Positions 34,163 to 46,917 are shown, numbered from the stretch's first letter. The stretch is DNA of 64,000 bases from Closterium sp. Naga37s-1 (GCA_947471745.1 CANJKZ010000267.1:2187001-2251000), one strand, 5' to 3'. Notes: generated by a model not told the origin, from the sequence alone. Numbers and translations: made by a program.

Positions 34163-36973
34163 TCACATTCCCTGACGTGACAGCTTCTTCGTGAGGAAGT
34201 CAACTGCCATGTCACCCGTAGGGCAGTAGGTTAGGTCAACCTTACCCTTGTCAACTTCGTCCTTGACGAAGAAGTACCGCAGCGCGATGTGTTTGGTGCG
34301 GTTGACGAATCCCGGCTTGTTCGCGATCCTGATCGCGCTCTGATTGTCGCAGTGCAGGCGAAAGTTCGCCGAGGCTGGAATTTTCGCCTCCTGCAGCAGC
34401 TCCTGAAGGTAGAGGCCTTCGCGAACGGCTGCTGTTGCTGCGATGAATTCAGCCTCTGCTGATGACAGGGCAACCAGCTCTTGCTTCTGTGAATTCCAGG
34501 AGATGGGGCCAATGGGCTCGAGGCGGAAAAGGAAGCCTGTCCTGGACCGTCGATTGTCGGGGTCAGCAGCGTGATCAGCGTCCACGTAGCCGATGAGATT
34601 GAAGGATGAGGTTGGGATGGTGGAGTAGCAAAGCCCAACATTGGGCGTGGAAATGAAGAACTGAAGTGCCCGCTGGAGATCTAGCAGATTCTCAGCCGTT
34701 GGTTTGCGAGAGTACTGAGCCAACTGGCTCGCGATGTAGGAGAGGTCGGGCCTGCAGGTAACAGATGCAAAGAGCAGGCATCCCAACTGTTGCTGGTAGG
34801 TGTGAAGCCCAGCAGGGGACAGGGCTTTGTTGTTAGGCTTGTGGTTGGGTCCTGGAGTGCGGTAAGGGGTGGAGAGTGGTAGGCGCAATGTTGAAGCACT
34901 TGCTAAGCTCCTCTGCGTACTTGGCTGTTGAAAGATGAATGGCTCCCGGCGAGTAGGTAATGTTGAGCCCGAGAAACTGCTTCACGTCATGATTGCAGGT
35001 GATGTCGACGCGCCCTGCGAGGTTTTTCTCGAATTGCTCAAGCAACTCGCTGCTTGACCCTGTGTAGAGGAGGTCTTCGACGTAGACCGTGAGTAGGATG
35101 TATTCGCCGCGGAAATCGTGGCGATACATCCCAGGATCGTGAGGCAACTGATTGAACCCAATTTCAAGCAGTATGTTGTGCAGGTACTGCTGCCAGAGTC
35201 TCGGCGCTTGTTTGATCCCGTAGAGGGACTTTCTCAGCTGGCAGACGCGCGAATCCCCTTCGCCGTATGTGTGCGGCTGCTCCACGTAGATTGTTCCATC
35301 TACTAACGCGTACAGGAACGCGTTCTTCACGTCGATTTGTCGGAGCGGGAGGTGTCGTGCTGCAGCGATGGCGAGGAGAATCCTGTCGGAGGTGTGGCGG
35401 CTGACCGGTGCAAATGTTTGGTCGAAGTCAATGCCATGCCTTTGATCGTAGCCACGCACCACCCAGCGTGCCTTGAATCGCTCAATCGTGCCGTCAGCTG
35501 CGGTTTTCGCACGGAAGACCCATTTCCCGGAGAGAATCCTTCTCCCCTTGATTGCCGCTCGATCGACGAGCACCCAGGTATCGCGGGACTCAAGTGCCTT
35601 GATTTCCGCATCCATCGCCTCACGCCATTCCTTGCAGTGTGGTCCTGTGAGTGCTTGGCAAGGATTCTTCGGCTCGATGACACGTGGCGCCGTTGAGGTG
35701 GCGGTGTGGAGCCCGAGAAGTTGAAGTCCAGAGATGGTGCTGTCGTGGCGGTGCTGCGGGATGACTTCCTGCACATCGTCATCGTCGCTTTCTGGTTCGG
35801 GTGGTGCTGGTGGTGGTGCTGCGCCTCCGCCGCTTCCGCCTCCGCTTCCGCTTCCGCTTCCGCTTGCTGCGCCTGCTCCTCCTCTAGGGGAAACGTCGTC
35901 GTCGTCGTCGTTGCGATCGCCTCTCGTGAACTCGCCTCTGGGGTCCTGCTCCAGAATTGCTGCTGCGGCTTCGTCCTCAGGTGAGGCGTAGCTGTGGCCG
36001 TCGTTGGCGTAGACACGGTTCGCGTTCGCCTGCTCGTCTTCGCGGAATTGCCGAAGGAAAAGCCGCTCGTAGAAGATGACGTCGCGCGCGTTCTTTATTT
36101 TATGGCTCAGGAGGTCCAGAATGAGCCATGCCTTGTGCTCGTGGCTGATGCCGAGGTGGATTCCCCAGCGCGCGCGGCTTGCAAACTTTCCGATAGTTGA
36201 TGTCGGTGGATTCCCCATGCACCCCCACACGCGGAGCATGGATGTGTCGCCCTTCCTCCCCGTCCACTTCACATGCTGTGAGGAGTTGCCGGTGATCGCG
36301 GTGGTTGACAGCAGGTTGTGTACCCGCACGGCGTGGTGCATTGCGTAGGTCCAGTAGGTCGGCTGGAGCTTCGTCTGCTTCATCAGCGCTCGCACCTTCG
36401 TCATGAGAGTGCGATTCGTGCGCTCGGCTACGCCCTGCTGTTGTTGCGCGTAGGGGAGGGAGATGTGGTGCTCGATTCCCTTCTGCGCGAGGTAATCCTG
36501 CAGCTCCTTGCTCCTGAACTCCGCCGCGCCGTCAGACTGCCAGATCTTCAACTTCTCCCCAGATTGCCGCTGCGCGTGCGCCAGCCACAGGCAGAATGCT
36601 TCGTATGCTCTGCTGCGCGCTTCCACGTTTACGACCCATACGTGGCGCGTTCCGGCGTCGACGAAGGTGAGCGTGTAGAGTTCGTCGTTAATGCCGCAGT
36701 GTCTCACGTTGAGGAAGTCACTGTACACCTTCTCTAATTTGGTGTAGCGGTTGGTTCCGGGCTCTAGCAGGGGGAACGGCTGGTGGCTCAGCGCGGCTTC
36801 GGGGCAGACGGTGCAGTTGCGCGGATGTGTCGCGCCTCTTACTTCAGTGCCGTCAGGGCGCAGGAGTGCGCCGGGCGCGAATACGCCGGCCTCGATGCAG
36901 TTCTTCAGAGTTGCGCGCGAGGGGTGACCCAGGCGCTGGTGCTAGATCTCACCGTCAGCGCGGAATCCGGAGG
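34163..36973 (-). pseudogene. Integrase, reverse transcriptase and RNase H of element C
   Basis: Integrase core motifs (FVDAGTRHVWV, WQSDGAAEFRS, QQQQGVAERTNRTL) are followed by a chromatin-style linker and RT (ARWVVRGYDQRHGIDFDQTF, RQIDVKNAFLYA). The RT active-site box reads YVEDLL; copia elements have YVDD, so a catalytic aspartate is replaced. RNase H follows (GYVDADHAAD, SSAEAEFIAA, HCDNQSAIRI, TKHIALRYFFV). An in-frame TAG interrupts the region between GAG-pre-integrase and integrase at about 36,941-36,943, where the family has Trp before HQRLGHP. It is very likely inactive. Confidence 0.85.
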
Positions 36974-37075
36974 TGCGCATGTAGCGCGCGAGTGCTTCTG
37001 CGGGATCCTCGTCAGGTGCTTGAGCAGGTGTCGCCGCTGCTTCTTCAGCTTCTTCTTCGTTCGCCGTTGTCAACA

Positions 37076-39072
37076 TTAGCGCGAGAAACTCCCTGTCAAG
37101 GATAACAGAGAGGGGAATATTGGTTCCATGGATGGTTCCCAGGAAGAATTTTGGTTCGCGCGGCTCAGGGGCAGGCCCGTAGACGGTGCGACGCGGGGTT
37201 GACGGCTCGTTCCCTCAGTCGATGGTGTCCCAAGGGTCACTTCCTGGCGGGATGTCAGGTGGGGGCAGTGCGGGTGCAGGGCGGCGCGGAGGTCGAACAA
37301 GAGGAACAACAGGAGGTTCGGCCTCAATGGCTCCCTCAATTTCTTCTTCTTCCCCCCTTTGGTCCTCGCGCAAGGCTCCCCAGCCGCTCGTCTCGCCGCC
37401 AGATGCGGCGCCCCATCCGCCGGTGTCGCCGCCGGTGACTGCTCCCCATCCGCCGGTGTCGCCGCCGGTTGCGGCTCCCCATCCGACGTGTCGCTCGTGC
37501 CCCATCCGCCAGCGCTCTCCCACCCCCCTTCATTGGAGGCGCCCTCTTCTGCGGCCCATCCGCTCCAGGCGAATGTTCCGCGGGACTCCGCAAGGCCTCG
37601 CTGACGAAGTTCTTCCGCTTCACGGCGCGCTAGTTCCTCCTCTTGCGCTACGGTGAGCTTCTTCGTAGAGTCGCGCTGGTGAGCGTAGATCTCCAGGAAT
37701 TTCTCATGCGTGTAGGGTCGCGGATTTCCTTCCGCATCGAAGGTCCCGACGCCAACACCGCGCAGCATTCCATGAAGATGTTGTGATGCTGGTCCTGGGA
37801 TAGGAGTTTCCTCTGTTCCGAAGACGATGCGCGTGGCTGTCTCGAGCTCCAGGTGAGACATCCCTTCTTCAGGCGGTGCTTCCCGCTCTGCTTCGGCGAT
37901 GGCGGCAAGGCCACGGCCAGCGATCGCGCTCGTCGAGGCTGTTGGTGTGTGGCAATCTCTGCAGATGCCGTCGGGGTCGGGGTCATGAAGCGCCGCTTCG
38001 CGAAGGTGTGGGTGACGCGGCACCCATGGGCGCCCATCAGGATGTTTCCAATCACGGCGGTGGATGTTTTCGAAGTGCAGGGGGACGAGATCGATCAGTT
38101 CCTGCGAGTCGCCGCTGCAGTCGGGAATGTCGAAATCGAGAACGTAGACTCCGTTCTCGGCGTGGGCTCGTCCGATCTGCTTTCGCGTGTTGTTCGGCAT
38201 CGTGAAGTGAAGCAGGATGTCGCGCGTTCCGGGGTCGGTGCTGAGAACAACCCCGCAATCCATGAGTTGCACCGCCGAGAGGAGGTTGAAGCGCAGATTC
38301 TGCACGATCAACACATCATTCAGTGTGATGTGCGTGCTGCTCCCATGTGCCTTGAGCACGACGATGCCTTGCGCGCTTGCGCGCAAGCGCGTGTTGTTCG
38401 CCACGGTGACATAGGTGACGATGGGGGTGGCGACGGCGTTGGATATGTAACGCTCGGAGCCCACCATGTGCTGCCCACAGCAGCTGTCCATGTACCACGT
38501 GTTGTAGCGCCTGTTGTCGTTACGCGCGAGCAGCGCCAGTCGCGGGGTAACGATGTGTGGTGTGTCAACTTTTAGGAATTGTTCGCGCGCGATCCAATCG
38601 ATCGGTGCCGGCCGTGCGTCAGGTACGTGCGGGGTTCTTTCAAGCAGCGGGACTTGCAGGTTCCAGTCCTGGTTGTCGTCGTCGGTGAAATCGTGGCGCG
38701 TGCTGAATGGATTGTTGTTCGCAAATGCTCCGATTGGATGACGTGCTTCCTCTGGTGATGGTGAGCGCGCACGGGGACGACGAGTTCCGCTCGTCATTGT
38801 CATGTTGCCCATGACGTTGCGAGCGGGCGCAGTCGGTGGCTGCTGCTGCTGATGCTGAATCGTTGGATTCAGGTTGCGCGGTGGGGGTTGATGCCCCTGG
38901 GCAGGACGCGTGTCATTTCTTGCGTCTTGTCGTCCGGACCAGTTGCTCGGATTGGTCTGACAAGGGCGAGATCGATGTTTGCATCGATCTGCCACGTGCC
39001 CGAAGTTTCTGCAAATCTTGCAGTAAAGGCGCCGCGGCCGTCGCTCTTCCGTGTTGTCGGCGTAGAAGGCGA
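37076..39072 (-). pseudogene. Zinc knuckle, protease and GAG-pre-integrase part of element C
   Basis: One long minus-strand frame. A CCHC zinc knuckle (CKICRNFGHVADRC) lies near the 39,072 end. The protease-like segment (WYMDSCCGQHMVGSERYIS) has DSC where DSG or DTG is usual, and a segment resembling the GAG-pre-integrase region follows. The C-terminal third is rich in Ala, Pro and Gly and contains in-frame repeats (AATPADGEQSP, GGWGAVTGGDTGGWG in another frame). The frame stops at 37,076. The upstream gag part was separated from it by element D. Confidence 0.75.
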
Positions 39073-39207
39073 TGTCAAAGTATATGCATGTTATATATGT
39101 GTAGGCTGTAGTGGGGTAGCCAATATGGGGTACAGCCCCTTTTAGGGTTTCATACTTGTACCTAACTCTTTCATAGTTCATTCATTCCTGAGCACTAGAT
39201 TCTGACA
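39073..39207 (+). repeat. 5' LTR of element D
   Basis: 135 bp, TGTCAAAGTATATGCATG at the start and GATTCTGACA at the end; one mismatch to the 3' LTR. Followed directly by the Met-tRNA primer-binding site. Confidence 0.95.
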
Positions 39208-40199
39208 TGGTTTCAGAGCACTAGGTCCGTAGGACCGTTTTTTTTTTTTTTTTCGGGCCCACCTACCGTTGCGGTTACCGCGCTACCCCACGCGTTGTCC
39301 TGTGCCTGCCTGCCTTGCCTTGTGACGTGCTGCGCTGCGCGCGCCGTCCTGCAGCCCTCGTGCTGCCTACTGCTGCCCTAGGCCAGAGCGCCGCTCCTGC
39401 AGGCCCGTAAGGCCCACGCGCCGCCCCTGCAGACACGTCAGGCCCGCGAGCCGCCCCTGCAGACGCGCCAGGCCAGGTCGCTGCCCCACGCGTCGCGCCC
39501 ACAGCCCGCGCGTCGCGCTGCAGCCCCGCGCGTCGCGTCCGCTGCCCACGCGTCGCGCTGCAGCCCCGCGCGTCGCGTTCGCTGCCCGCGCGTCGCGCTG
39601 CAGCCCTGCGCGTCGCGTTCGCTGCCCGCGCGTCGCGCTGCAGCCCCGCGCGCCGCAGCTGCCGTCCTCGCGCAGCCCGCGGCGGCTTCGCGCGCCGCGT
39701 CTGCAGCTCGCGTAGCACGCTGCAGCCCCGCGAGCCGCGGCTGCCCCTGGACGCCGCCGTCGCTCCTACAGCAGTTGCCGCGGAGCGCCCTGCCGCAGTC
39801 GCGGCCCCGCCCTGCAGCAGCTGCCGCGGAGCCTTCTGCCGCGGTTGCGGCCCCGCCCTGCAGCAGCTGCCGCGGAGCCTCCTGCCGCCGTCGCGGCCCT
39901 GCCCTGCAGCAGCTGCCGCGGAGCCTTCTGCCGCCGTCACGTCCCCGCCCTGCAGCAGCTGTCGCGGACCTGCCCTACCTTCGACGCGGTCCTGCTCTGC
40001 CGCAGCTGTCACGGCCCCGCCGTCGTGCGCCTGCCCTTCTCGCCACTGGTGAGCACCTACCTGCCTGCCTGCCTGCCTGTCACGCCTGCCTGCCTGCCTG
40101 CTGCGCCTGCCCTGCCCGCGCTACTACTACTGCTAGGCTGTTGCTGCTGCTGCTGCTACTGCTGCTACTACTGCTACTACTGCTACTGGCGGTGGCCAG
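39208..40199 (+). other. GC-rich leader of element D
   Basis: About 1 kb of very GC-rich sequence between the primer site and the first clear domain. It contains degenerate tandem units (CACGCGTCGCGCTGCAGCCC type, 39,480-39,660), then GCAGCAGCTGCCGCGGAGCC-type repeats (39,770-39,960), then TGCCTGCC and TGCTAC microsatellites. No gag homology of the kind in B or C is seen, so the gag N-terminal region appears replaced by repeats. Frames open here on both strands are likely by-products of composition. Confidence 0.6.
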
Positions 40200-43100
40200 A
40201 TGCAGCTCCAGCGACGTTCACGCGAGTCTCTCACGCCCCAGCAGCTTCGTGAGTGGTACGCTAGTTGGGGTTGTGGCGGTCGCCGTCGTAGCTGTCGCCC
40301 TGGAGCTGGTCAGTTGGGAGCGTCTGGCAGTGGCCAGCTGCAGCTGCAGCGGCGTCCACGCGAGACACTTACGTCCCAGCAGCTTCACGAGTGGTACGCT
40401 CAGAGTAGAGGGTCTTTGAGTACCGTTCGCTGCCCGTACGTCATTCGCACAGGTGATCGGGCCGGTCAGGCTTGCGGGACGCTTGGTCACACACAGTCCC
40501 GCTGCTTCGCCCGTCTGAGCGACGCCTGGCGTACCGAGTTTGGCGACGAGGCTGAGCTCCCCACCTGGCTGGAGCTGCTTGGACAGAGGGTAGATATCTT
40601 TGCTCTTGACTATGATGCTATTCTCACTGCCATGTATGCATTGCCCACTAGTGCTGACCGTGCCTGTTCCCTGTGCGTACCGCCTGACCCAGGTATAGAG
40701 CCTGCTGCTCTAGGTGCTGGTGAGGCTGCTGCTCTAGGTGCTAGTGCGTCTCCTGCTCTAGGTCCTGGTGAGGCTACTGCTCCAGGTACTGGTGAGTCTG
40801 CTCTCTCTGGTACTGCGCCTGCTGAGGCCTTGTACACCTTCATACTTGACTCAGGTGCTTCCCGCTCCTTCTTTCGCGACAGCACCACCCTCACGCCGCT
40901 CCGTCGGCCGGTTGCAGTCTCCCTGGCAGACCCCTCTGGGGGTCCAGTCCTTGCGCACTCCTCCACAGTCCTGCCGTGTCCGGCGGTCCCGTCTGGCTCC
41001 CTGTCAGGTCTTCACCTCCCCTCGTTCTCTACGAACTTGGTGAGTGGAGCTGACCTACAGGATGTGTGGGTTGACCAGTTCACCCCTGGAGGTCAGCGTG
41101 TGACCCACTGTACGTGCTCCCGGACTGGTCGGCACCTGGCCACGTTCACCCGAGCGCCTGGCTCGAGTCTGTACACACTGACTACTGTGTCCCCTCAGGT
41201 AGCTGCGTCTGCGTCTGCGTTTGCGTCAGGTCAGCTAGCGGCCCCCTGCTTGTGTCGCGCTTTGTCGCACCAGACCCTCCTTTGGCACCACCGCCTTGGT
41301 CACCCCTCGGTGCAGCGCCTTCGTAGCATGCACCGCCGTTTCCTTGTCTCTGGACTTCCAGAGACTCTGCCTCCTCTACCACCCTCGCCTGCTCCTCCTT
41401 GCCTTCCCTGTGTCGAGGGGCGGCAGCGCGCCGCTCCTCACTCCTCCTCGTTCCCTCCCACAGAGGCTCCCCTGCAGACTCTCCACCTGGACGTGTGGGG
41501 CCCAGCCCGCGTCCGTGGACAGGGCCACGAGCGGTACTTCCTGCTGGTCGTTGACGACTACACGCGTTACACCACGGTCTTCCCCTTGCGCAGCAAGGGG
41601 GAGGTCCCTGATGTTTTGATCCCCTGGATCCGGGCTGTTCGTCTCCAGCTCCGCGAGAGGTTCCAGTCGGACTTTCCTGTCCTGCGTCTGCACTCTGACA
41701 GAGGTGGTGAGTTCTCCTCAGACCTCTTGGCAGCCTACTGTGCGGAGCACGGCATCCGCCAGACGTTCACGCTTCCGGCCTCTCCGCAGCAGAATGGGAT
41801 TGCTGAGCGCCGCATTGGCTTAGTCATGGAGGTCGCTCGTACCTCCATGATCCATGCGGCTGCCCCCCATTTTCTGTGGCCGTTTGCGGTCCGGTACGCC
41901 GCGCATCAGCTCAACCTCTGGCCCCGTGTCTCCTTGCCGGAGACCTCGCCCACACTGCTGTGGACGGGGAAGGTTGGCGATGCGTCGCGTTTCCGGGTCT
42001 GGGGTGCTCGTGCCTTTGTCCGCGATACCACCGCGGACAAGCTCTCCGCCCGTGCACTTCCCTGTGTCTTCCTTGGCTTTGTCCCTGATGCGCCTGGTTG
42101 GCAGTTTTACCACCCCACCTCGCGCCGTGTCTTCCCCTCTCAGGACGTCACGTTCGACGAGTCGGTTCCCTTTTACCGTCTCTTCCCCTACCGCACTGCC
42201 CCTCTCCCCCCCCCGCCGCTCTTCCTCGCTCCAGGTGCTCCCCAGGTAGACCCCCTCCCCGCTCCCGGTCCTGCTCCTTCAGGTGTGTCTCAGGTAGACC
42301 CTCCTCCCTTGACTGCGCCGGTTGAGGTCACTGGTGACTCGGGCCCTGCTGAGGGTGGTCCTGCTCGGGGTGTTGCTCCTGGGGGTGCTGAGCCTGGGGG
42401 TGCGGAGCCTGGGGGTGCTGAGCCTGGGGGTGCTGAGCCTGGGGGTGCGGAGCCTGGAGGTGCGGAGCCTGGGGGTGCGGAGACTGGAGGTGCTGAGCCT
42501 GGGTGTGAGGAGTCTGGGGGTGCTGAGCCTGGGGGCGCTGAGGCGTCTGGTGAGCAGTCTCCCTGGAGCGGCCGTCTCCGTAGTCGCTCCGCTGGTGCCT
42601 CGCCGCTGCACTCTCGTGGCCGTCAGGGTCGCGCTGCTGGAGCTAGGGGCCCTGCTGCGGGAGGCGCTGGAGCTGGTGACTCTGCCACTGGAGTTGTTTC
42701 TGCTGGAGGTTCTGGAGCTGCTGAGGGTGCTGGAGCTGGAGGTTCTGGAGCTGCTGGAGGTGCTGGCGCTGGTGGCGCTGGAGCTGGAGGTTCTGGAGCT
42801 GCTGAGGGTGCTGGCGCTGGAGGTTCTGGAGCTGCTGGAGGTACTGGCGCTGGTGGCGCTGGAGCTGGAGGTTCTGGAGCTGCTGAAGGTGCTGGCGTTG
42901 GAGGTTCTGAAGCGGCTGCGGGTGCTGGCGCTGAGGGTTCTGAGTCTGCTGTTGCGCGGTTTCCTTGGAGTAGCCGCCTTCGTCCGCGTGTGCCTCTCAC
43001 CTCGCAGCAGCTGCACGACTGGTACGGTCGCCGTCAGGGTCGCGCTTCTGGAGCTCGGGGCTCTGCCGCTGGAGGTACTTCTGCTGACGTCACTGGAGCT

Positions 43101-45599
43101 GGGAGTGGTGCTGGTCCCGGAGTTGCTCGTACTGAAGGTACTTGAGCTGCTGGGGCTGGAGGTGCTGAGCCTGAGGGTGCTGCTGCTGGAGGCACTGCGG
43201 CCGGAGACCCTGGGACTGGAGGTGCCGGTTCTGGGGGTGCTGCTGTTGGTGGAGCTGGTCCTGGAGGAGCTAGCACTGAGGGTTCTGGAGCTGCTGGAGG
43301 TGCTGGAGCTGCTGGGGGTACTGGAGCTGCTGGTGCTGGTGTCACTGCACAGCCGCGCCTGTTCTTCGCTCCACCGTCTCCGTCGTCTCAGCCACCGCCT
43401 GACTCTGTGCTTCGTCAGGTTCTTAGTCTCCCTTCGTCTACTGGTCTTCCGTTACAGCCTGGCTCACCGCTGCCTGCTCCTTCTCCTTACACTGAGCAGC
43501 TAGGGGGTCTTACTGAGCGTCGTGAGCCTGCGTCGCGTCTTGTCTCGCATGTCTGTTCTGGTCGTTCCGGTCGTCGTGTTCCTCGTCCGCGTCTGCCGGC
43601 TGTCCCCGACACCCCCCTCGTAGTCCGTCGTCCTTCCTCTCCTCCGCAGCGTGTTCCTCTGCCGTCCCCTCCTGCGTCTTCTCTGCCTGTCGTTGCGGAC
43701 CCCGAGTCTGACCGGTTTCATGCTGAGCACCCTACTGTCACGCGTCTGCTAGCCACTGTTGTCACTGACCCGTCGTTTGAGTCTGCTGCTACGTCTGCCT
43801 TAGTTACTGAGCTTGTTGACTTTGCTGCTGCCTGTCGTCTAGACTACGCCGCTAGTCTTGTTGCTGAGTCTGAGTCTGTCTGTCCTCCGTCCGTCGGGGG
43901 TGAGTGTGCTCCTGGCACGGACGTCCTTGAGGACAGGCAGGAGGACCTTGAGTGTCTTGCAGCCGCTGCGCCTCATCTCGTGTCCATGCTGCTTGCCCCT
44001 GAGGGAGACCCGGATGCTCCAGACATCCCGACCCCGCGCTCTTACGCTGAGGCGATCGCGGGTGAGTACTCCTCTCAGTGGCAGACAGCCATGGACGCAG
44101 AGATGGCATCCTGGAAGTCCACAGGCACCTACGTCGACGAGGTTCCCCCACCTGGGGCGAACATCGTCAGTGGCATGTGGATTTTCAGGGTGAAGCGGCC
44201 GCCGGGTTCTCCGTCTGCCTTCAAGGCGCGTTACGTTGCACGAGGTTTCAGTCAGCCAGAGAGATTAGACTTCTTCCAGACCTTCTCCCCCACCCCGAAG
44301 ATGACCACTCTTCGGGTGCTGCTGCACGTTGCCGCTCAGCGTGACTACGAGCTTCACTCTCTTGACTTCAGCACAGCCTTCTTACAGGGCAGCATGCACG
44401 AGGAGATCTGGCTGCGCCGCCCACCTGGCTTCACTGGGTCGTTCCCTCCTGGTACCCAGTGGAGCCTCAGGCGGCCGGTCTACGGTCTCCGCCAGGCGCC
44501 ACGTGAGTGGCACGACACACTGAGGATGACACTTGCGGCTCTTGGGTTTGCTCCGTCGACTGCTGACCCGTCGCTGTTTCTGCGCACCGACACTTCGCTG
44601 CCGCCGTTCTACATCCTCGTGTACGTCGACGACTTGGTCTTTGCTACTGCTAACACTGAGGCTCTCGCCCTAGTGAAGTCGGAGCTGCAGAAGAGACACA
44701 CGTGCACAGACCTGGGTGAGCTGACAAGCTATCTTGGCTTGCGGATCACCCGGGACAGAGCATGCCGCACCATCACACTGACTCAGTCACACATGGTGCA
44801 GCAGGTCCTTCAGCGCTTCGGCTTCACCTGGTCCTCGGCACAGGCCACTCCTCTGGCTAAAGGTCACTCGCTCTCAGCTCCACCTTCGGACGAGTCCGTA
44901 GAGCCGAGTGGTCCTTACCCAGAGCTAGTGGGCTGCCTCATGTACCTGATGACCTGCACTCGTCCTGACCTTGCGTACCCTCTTGGCCTTCCGGCTCGCT
45001 ACGTGGCTCCTGGTCGGCACCGAAAGGTGCACATGGATGCTGCTAAGAGGGTACTACGCTACTTGTGCAGTACATCGGGCATGGGGCTCGTGCTTGGAGG
45101 ACGGAGCGACGTTGTCCTCACTGGGCACTCAGACGCTTCTTGGGTTGACGACCAGGCTACGCAGCGGTCGTCACAGGGTTACACCTTCAGCCTTGGCTCT
45201 GGTTCGGTTTCTTGGCGTTCTACACGCTCGTCTTCAGTTCTCAGCTCCAGTTGTGAGGCTGAGATCTACGCCACAGCCATGACTGCACAGGAGTTACGCT
45301 GGCTCACCTACCTGCTGACCGACTTGGGAGAGCGGCCTCGTTCTCCTCCAGTGCTGTATGTCGACAACAAGGCCGCCATTACCTTGTGTCAGGAGCACAG
45401 ACTGGAGCACAGAACGAAGCACATCGCTCTGCGTTACTTCCTGGCTCGAGAGTTGCAGCAGCGTGGTCAGATTCGTCTTGCTCACGTGGCCACTCGGGCC
45501 AACACTGCTGATATATTCACCAAGGCGCTTCCGTCTGGTGATCATCAGCGTTTCTGCACTCTGTTAGGCCTTGTGCCCACGTTTCCTCACTTGCTGTAG
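40200..45599 (+). pseudogene. Copia pol polyprotein of element D, one in-frame stop
   Basis: One frame of about 1,800 codons with a single TGA at 43,143-43,145 in the glycine-rich spacer; the reading frame is the same on both sides. Domains: RREWY-type gag tail repeats (LTPQQLREWYASW, LTSQQLHEWYAQS); zinc knuckle with C...C...H...C (40,434-40,515); protease (FILDSGASRSFF); GAG-pre-integrase (LLWHHRLGHPSVQRL); integrase (LHLDVWGPA, LRLHSDRGGEFSS, QQNGIAERR); a spacer of GGAEPGGAEP and GAAEGAGAGG repeats; RT (LDFSTAFLQGS, LVYVDDLVFA); and RNase H (GHSDASWVDD, SCEAEIYA, YVDNKAAI, TKHIALRYF). Apart from the stop and the atypical gag it is well preserved. Confidence 0.9.
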
Positions 45600-45823
45600 A
45601 CTTTGCTTGTACTGTGATCTTTATATACCTGCATGCTTGCTCTACTAGGTAGAGATCACTGTGCTGTTGTTGTTGCATATATACCCCTGCATGTGAACTG
45701 GCCTTGTGGCCCTTTGCTTGTGCTCAGTGTGTGTGGTGACGTTGTGATCTACCCTGAGCTTGCTTTGCTTCTCTTGACTGGTCTTGTGACCCCTTGCTCT
45801 CCCCCACTTTGCCTATGGGGGTG

Positions 45824-45958
45824 TGTCAAAGTATATGCATGTTATATATGTGTAGGCTGTAGTGGGGTAGCCAATATGGGGTACAGCCCCTTTTAGGGTT
45901 TCATACTTGTACCCAACTCTTTCATAGTTCATTCATTCCTGAGCACTAGATTCTGACA
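45824..45958 (+). repeat. 3' LTR of element D
   Basis: 135 bp, 134 of 135 positions identical to the 5' LTR. Preceded by TATGGGGGTG and followed by the GGCGA target duplication. Confidence 0.95.
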
Positions 45959-45963
45959 GGCGA

Positions 45964-46917
45964 GGCGTTCCCTGTCTCGTCTCGGCGCTGGTCGCTGCTG
46001 GTCCATATCCCGTTGTTCGACGAGAAGGGCGGCGCAAAGGGCGGCCTCCGAGATGACCCCCTGCTGTCGGAGAAGCGCCTTGCAGGGCCGCCACTCTGGG
46101 CCGAGCCCTTGAAGCACGATGTTCACGAAGATCTCCTCAGAGATCGTGCTTCCCAACTTCGCGATTTGATCGCGTAGGCTCCGACAGCGATTGATGTAAC
46201 TGTTGGCCTTCTCCCCTGGTGCCATTCTTGTCTCAGTAGCTGCTGGAGTAGGCGGCTCGACGAAACCGAGTCCTTCGGTTGGTAGACGCCGTTCAGGTGG
46301 CGCCAAGCGTCGAGGGCTGGAGCAGACGTTGTCTTGTATGAGCGAATGCTCAATTGCTCCGCCGACGACATGTTTCGCAGAAGAACTCCGTACGCCATCG
46401 GGGACTCGTTGTAGTACCTCGTCTTGGCGTCGTCGCTGTCTTCAGCGGGTCCCGAGTAGCTCCCGTCGAAATAATGGAAGATCTGCGCGTTTTGCAGCAG
46501 CAGCTCCAGCTCGAAGCTCCACGTATAGAAGTCTCTGCCGACAAAGCACACACTTGTCTTTATTTTTTATATACTCAAAAACCTTGATTGCGCAAAGAGA
46601 ATTGCCTCTTCGCTGGGACGGGGAGTTTTGGGAGTTGAGCCATTCGTGTCGAGGGAGAAGGTATGCGGGGCGGAATTGTGGCCGTTCGAGGCCGGTTGAG
46701 AGGGTTGAGAAGATGTTCCCGCGTCGCCATTCCGCAATGTTTGGAGTCCTTGCTCCAAGCTGGTGAGTCGCTGAAGCAGTTGTGCGAGAACGGCGGAAGG
46801 AATTGTCGTCGTTTCCTCGCTTGTCGCAGCCGGGTTGGTCTGCGCTTCAGCCGTCAGATTCGTCTGACCACCGGATCCTCCGGCCATTCTTATGCGTGAG
46901 CGTGTGCCGGACGCCAC
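45964..46917 (-). pseudogene. Gag of element C, upstream half
   Basis: Copia-type gag, read from 46,917 down: a Ser/Thr-rich start (MASGTRSRIRMAGGSGG), then FELELLLQNAQIFHYFDG and SYKTTSAPALDAWRHLNGVY, then a frame change at about 46,240, then MAPGEKANSYINRCRSLRDQ and EEIFVNIVLQGLGPEW. It ends at the insertion point of element D at 45,963/45,964. The gag frameshift and the insertion both disable it. Confidence 0.8.

Larger units (their letters stand above)
39073..45958 (+). mobile_element. Copia element D, nested inside element C
   Basis: Complete plus-strand copia element. The 135-bp LTRs at 39,073-39,207 and 45,824-45,958 differ at a single base (CCTAACTC against CCCAACTC). The 5-bp target duplication is GGCGA at 39,068-39,072 and 45,959-45,963. 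Primer site TGGTTTCAGAGC starts at 39,208 and polypurine tract TATGGGGGTG ends at 45,823. It is inserted within the gag gene of element C, so it is younger than C. Internal order is GC-rich leader (with a T-run at ~39,239-39,254), zinc knuckle, protease, integrase, Gly/Ala/Glu spacer, RT and RNase H. Confidence 0.95.

Noticed and set aside
39239..39254. Poly-T run as a poly-A tail of an inverted LINE or processed gene
   Set aside because: It lies just inside element D after the primer site, with no target duplication or adjacent retrogene; a simple homopolymer explains it.
39275..40012. 245-codon minus-strand Ala/Arg-rich frame
   Set aside because: Antisense of the GC-rich leader of element D; high GC removes stop codons by chance.
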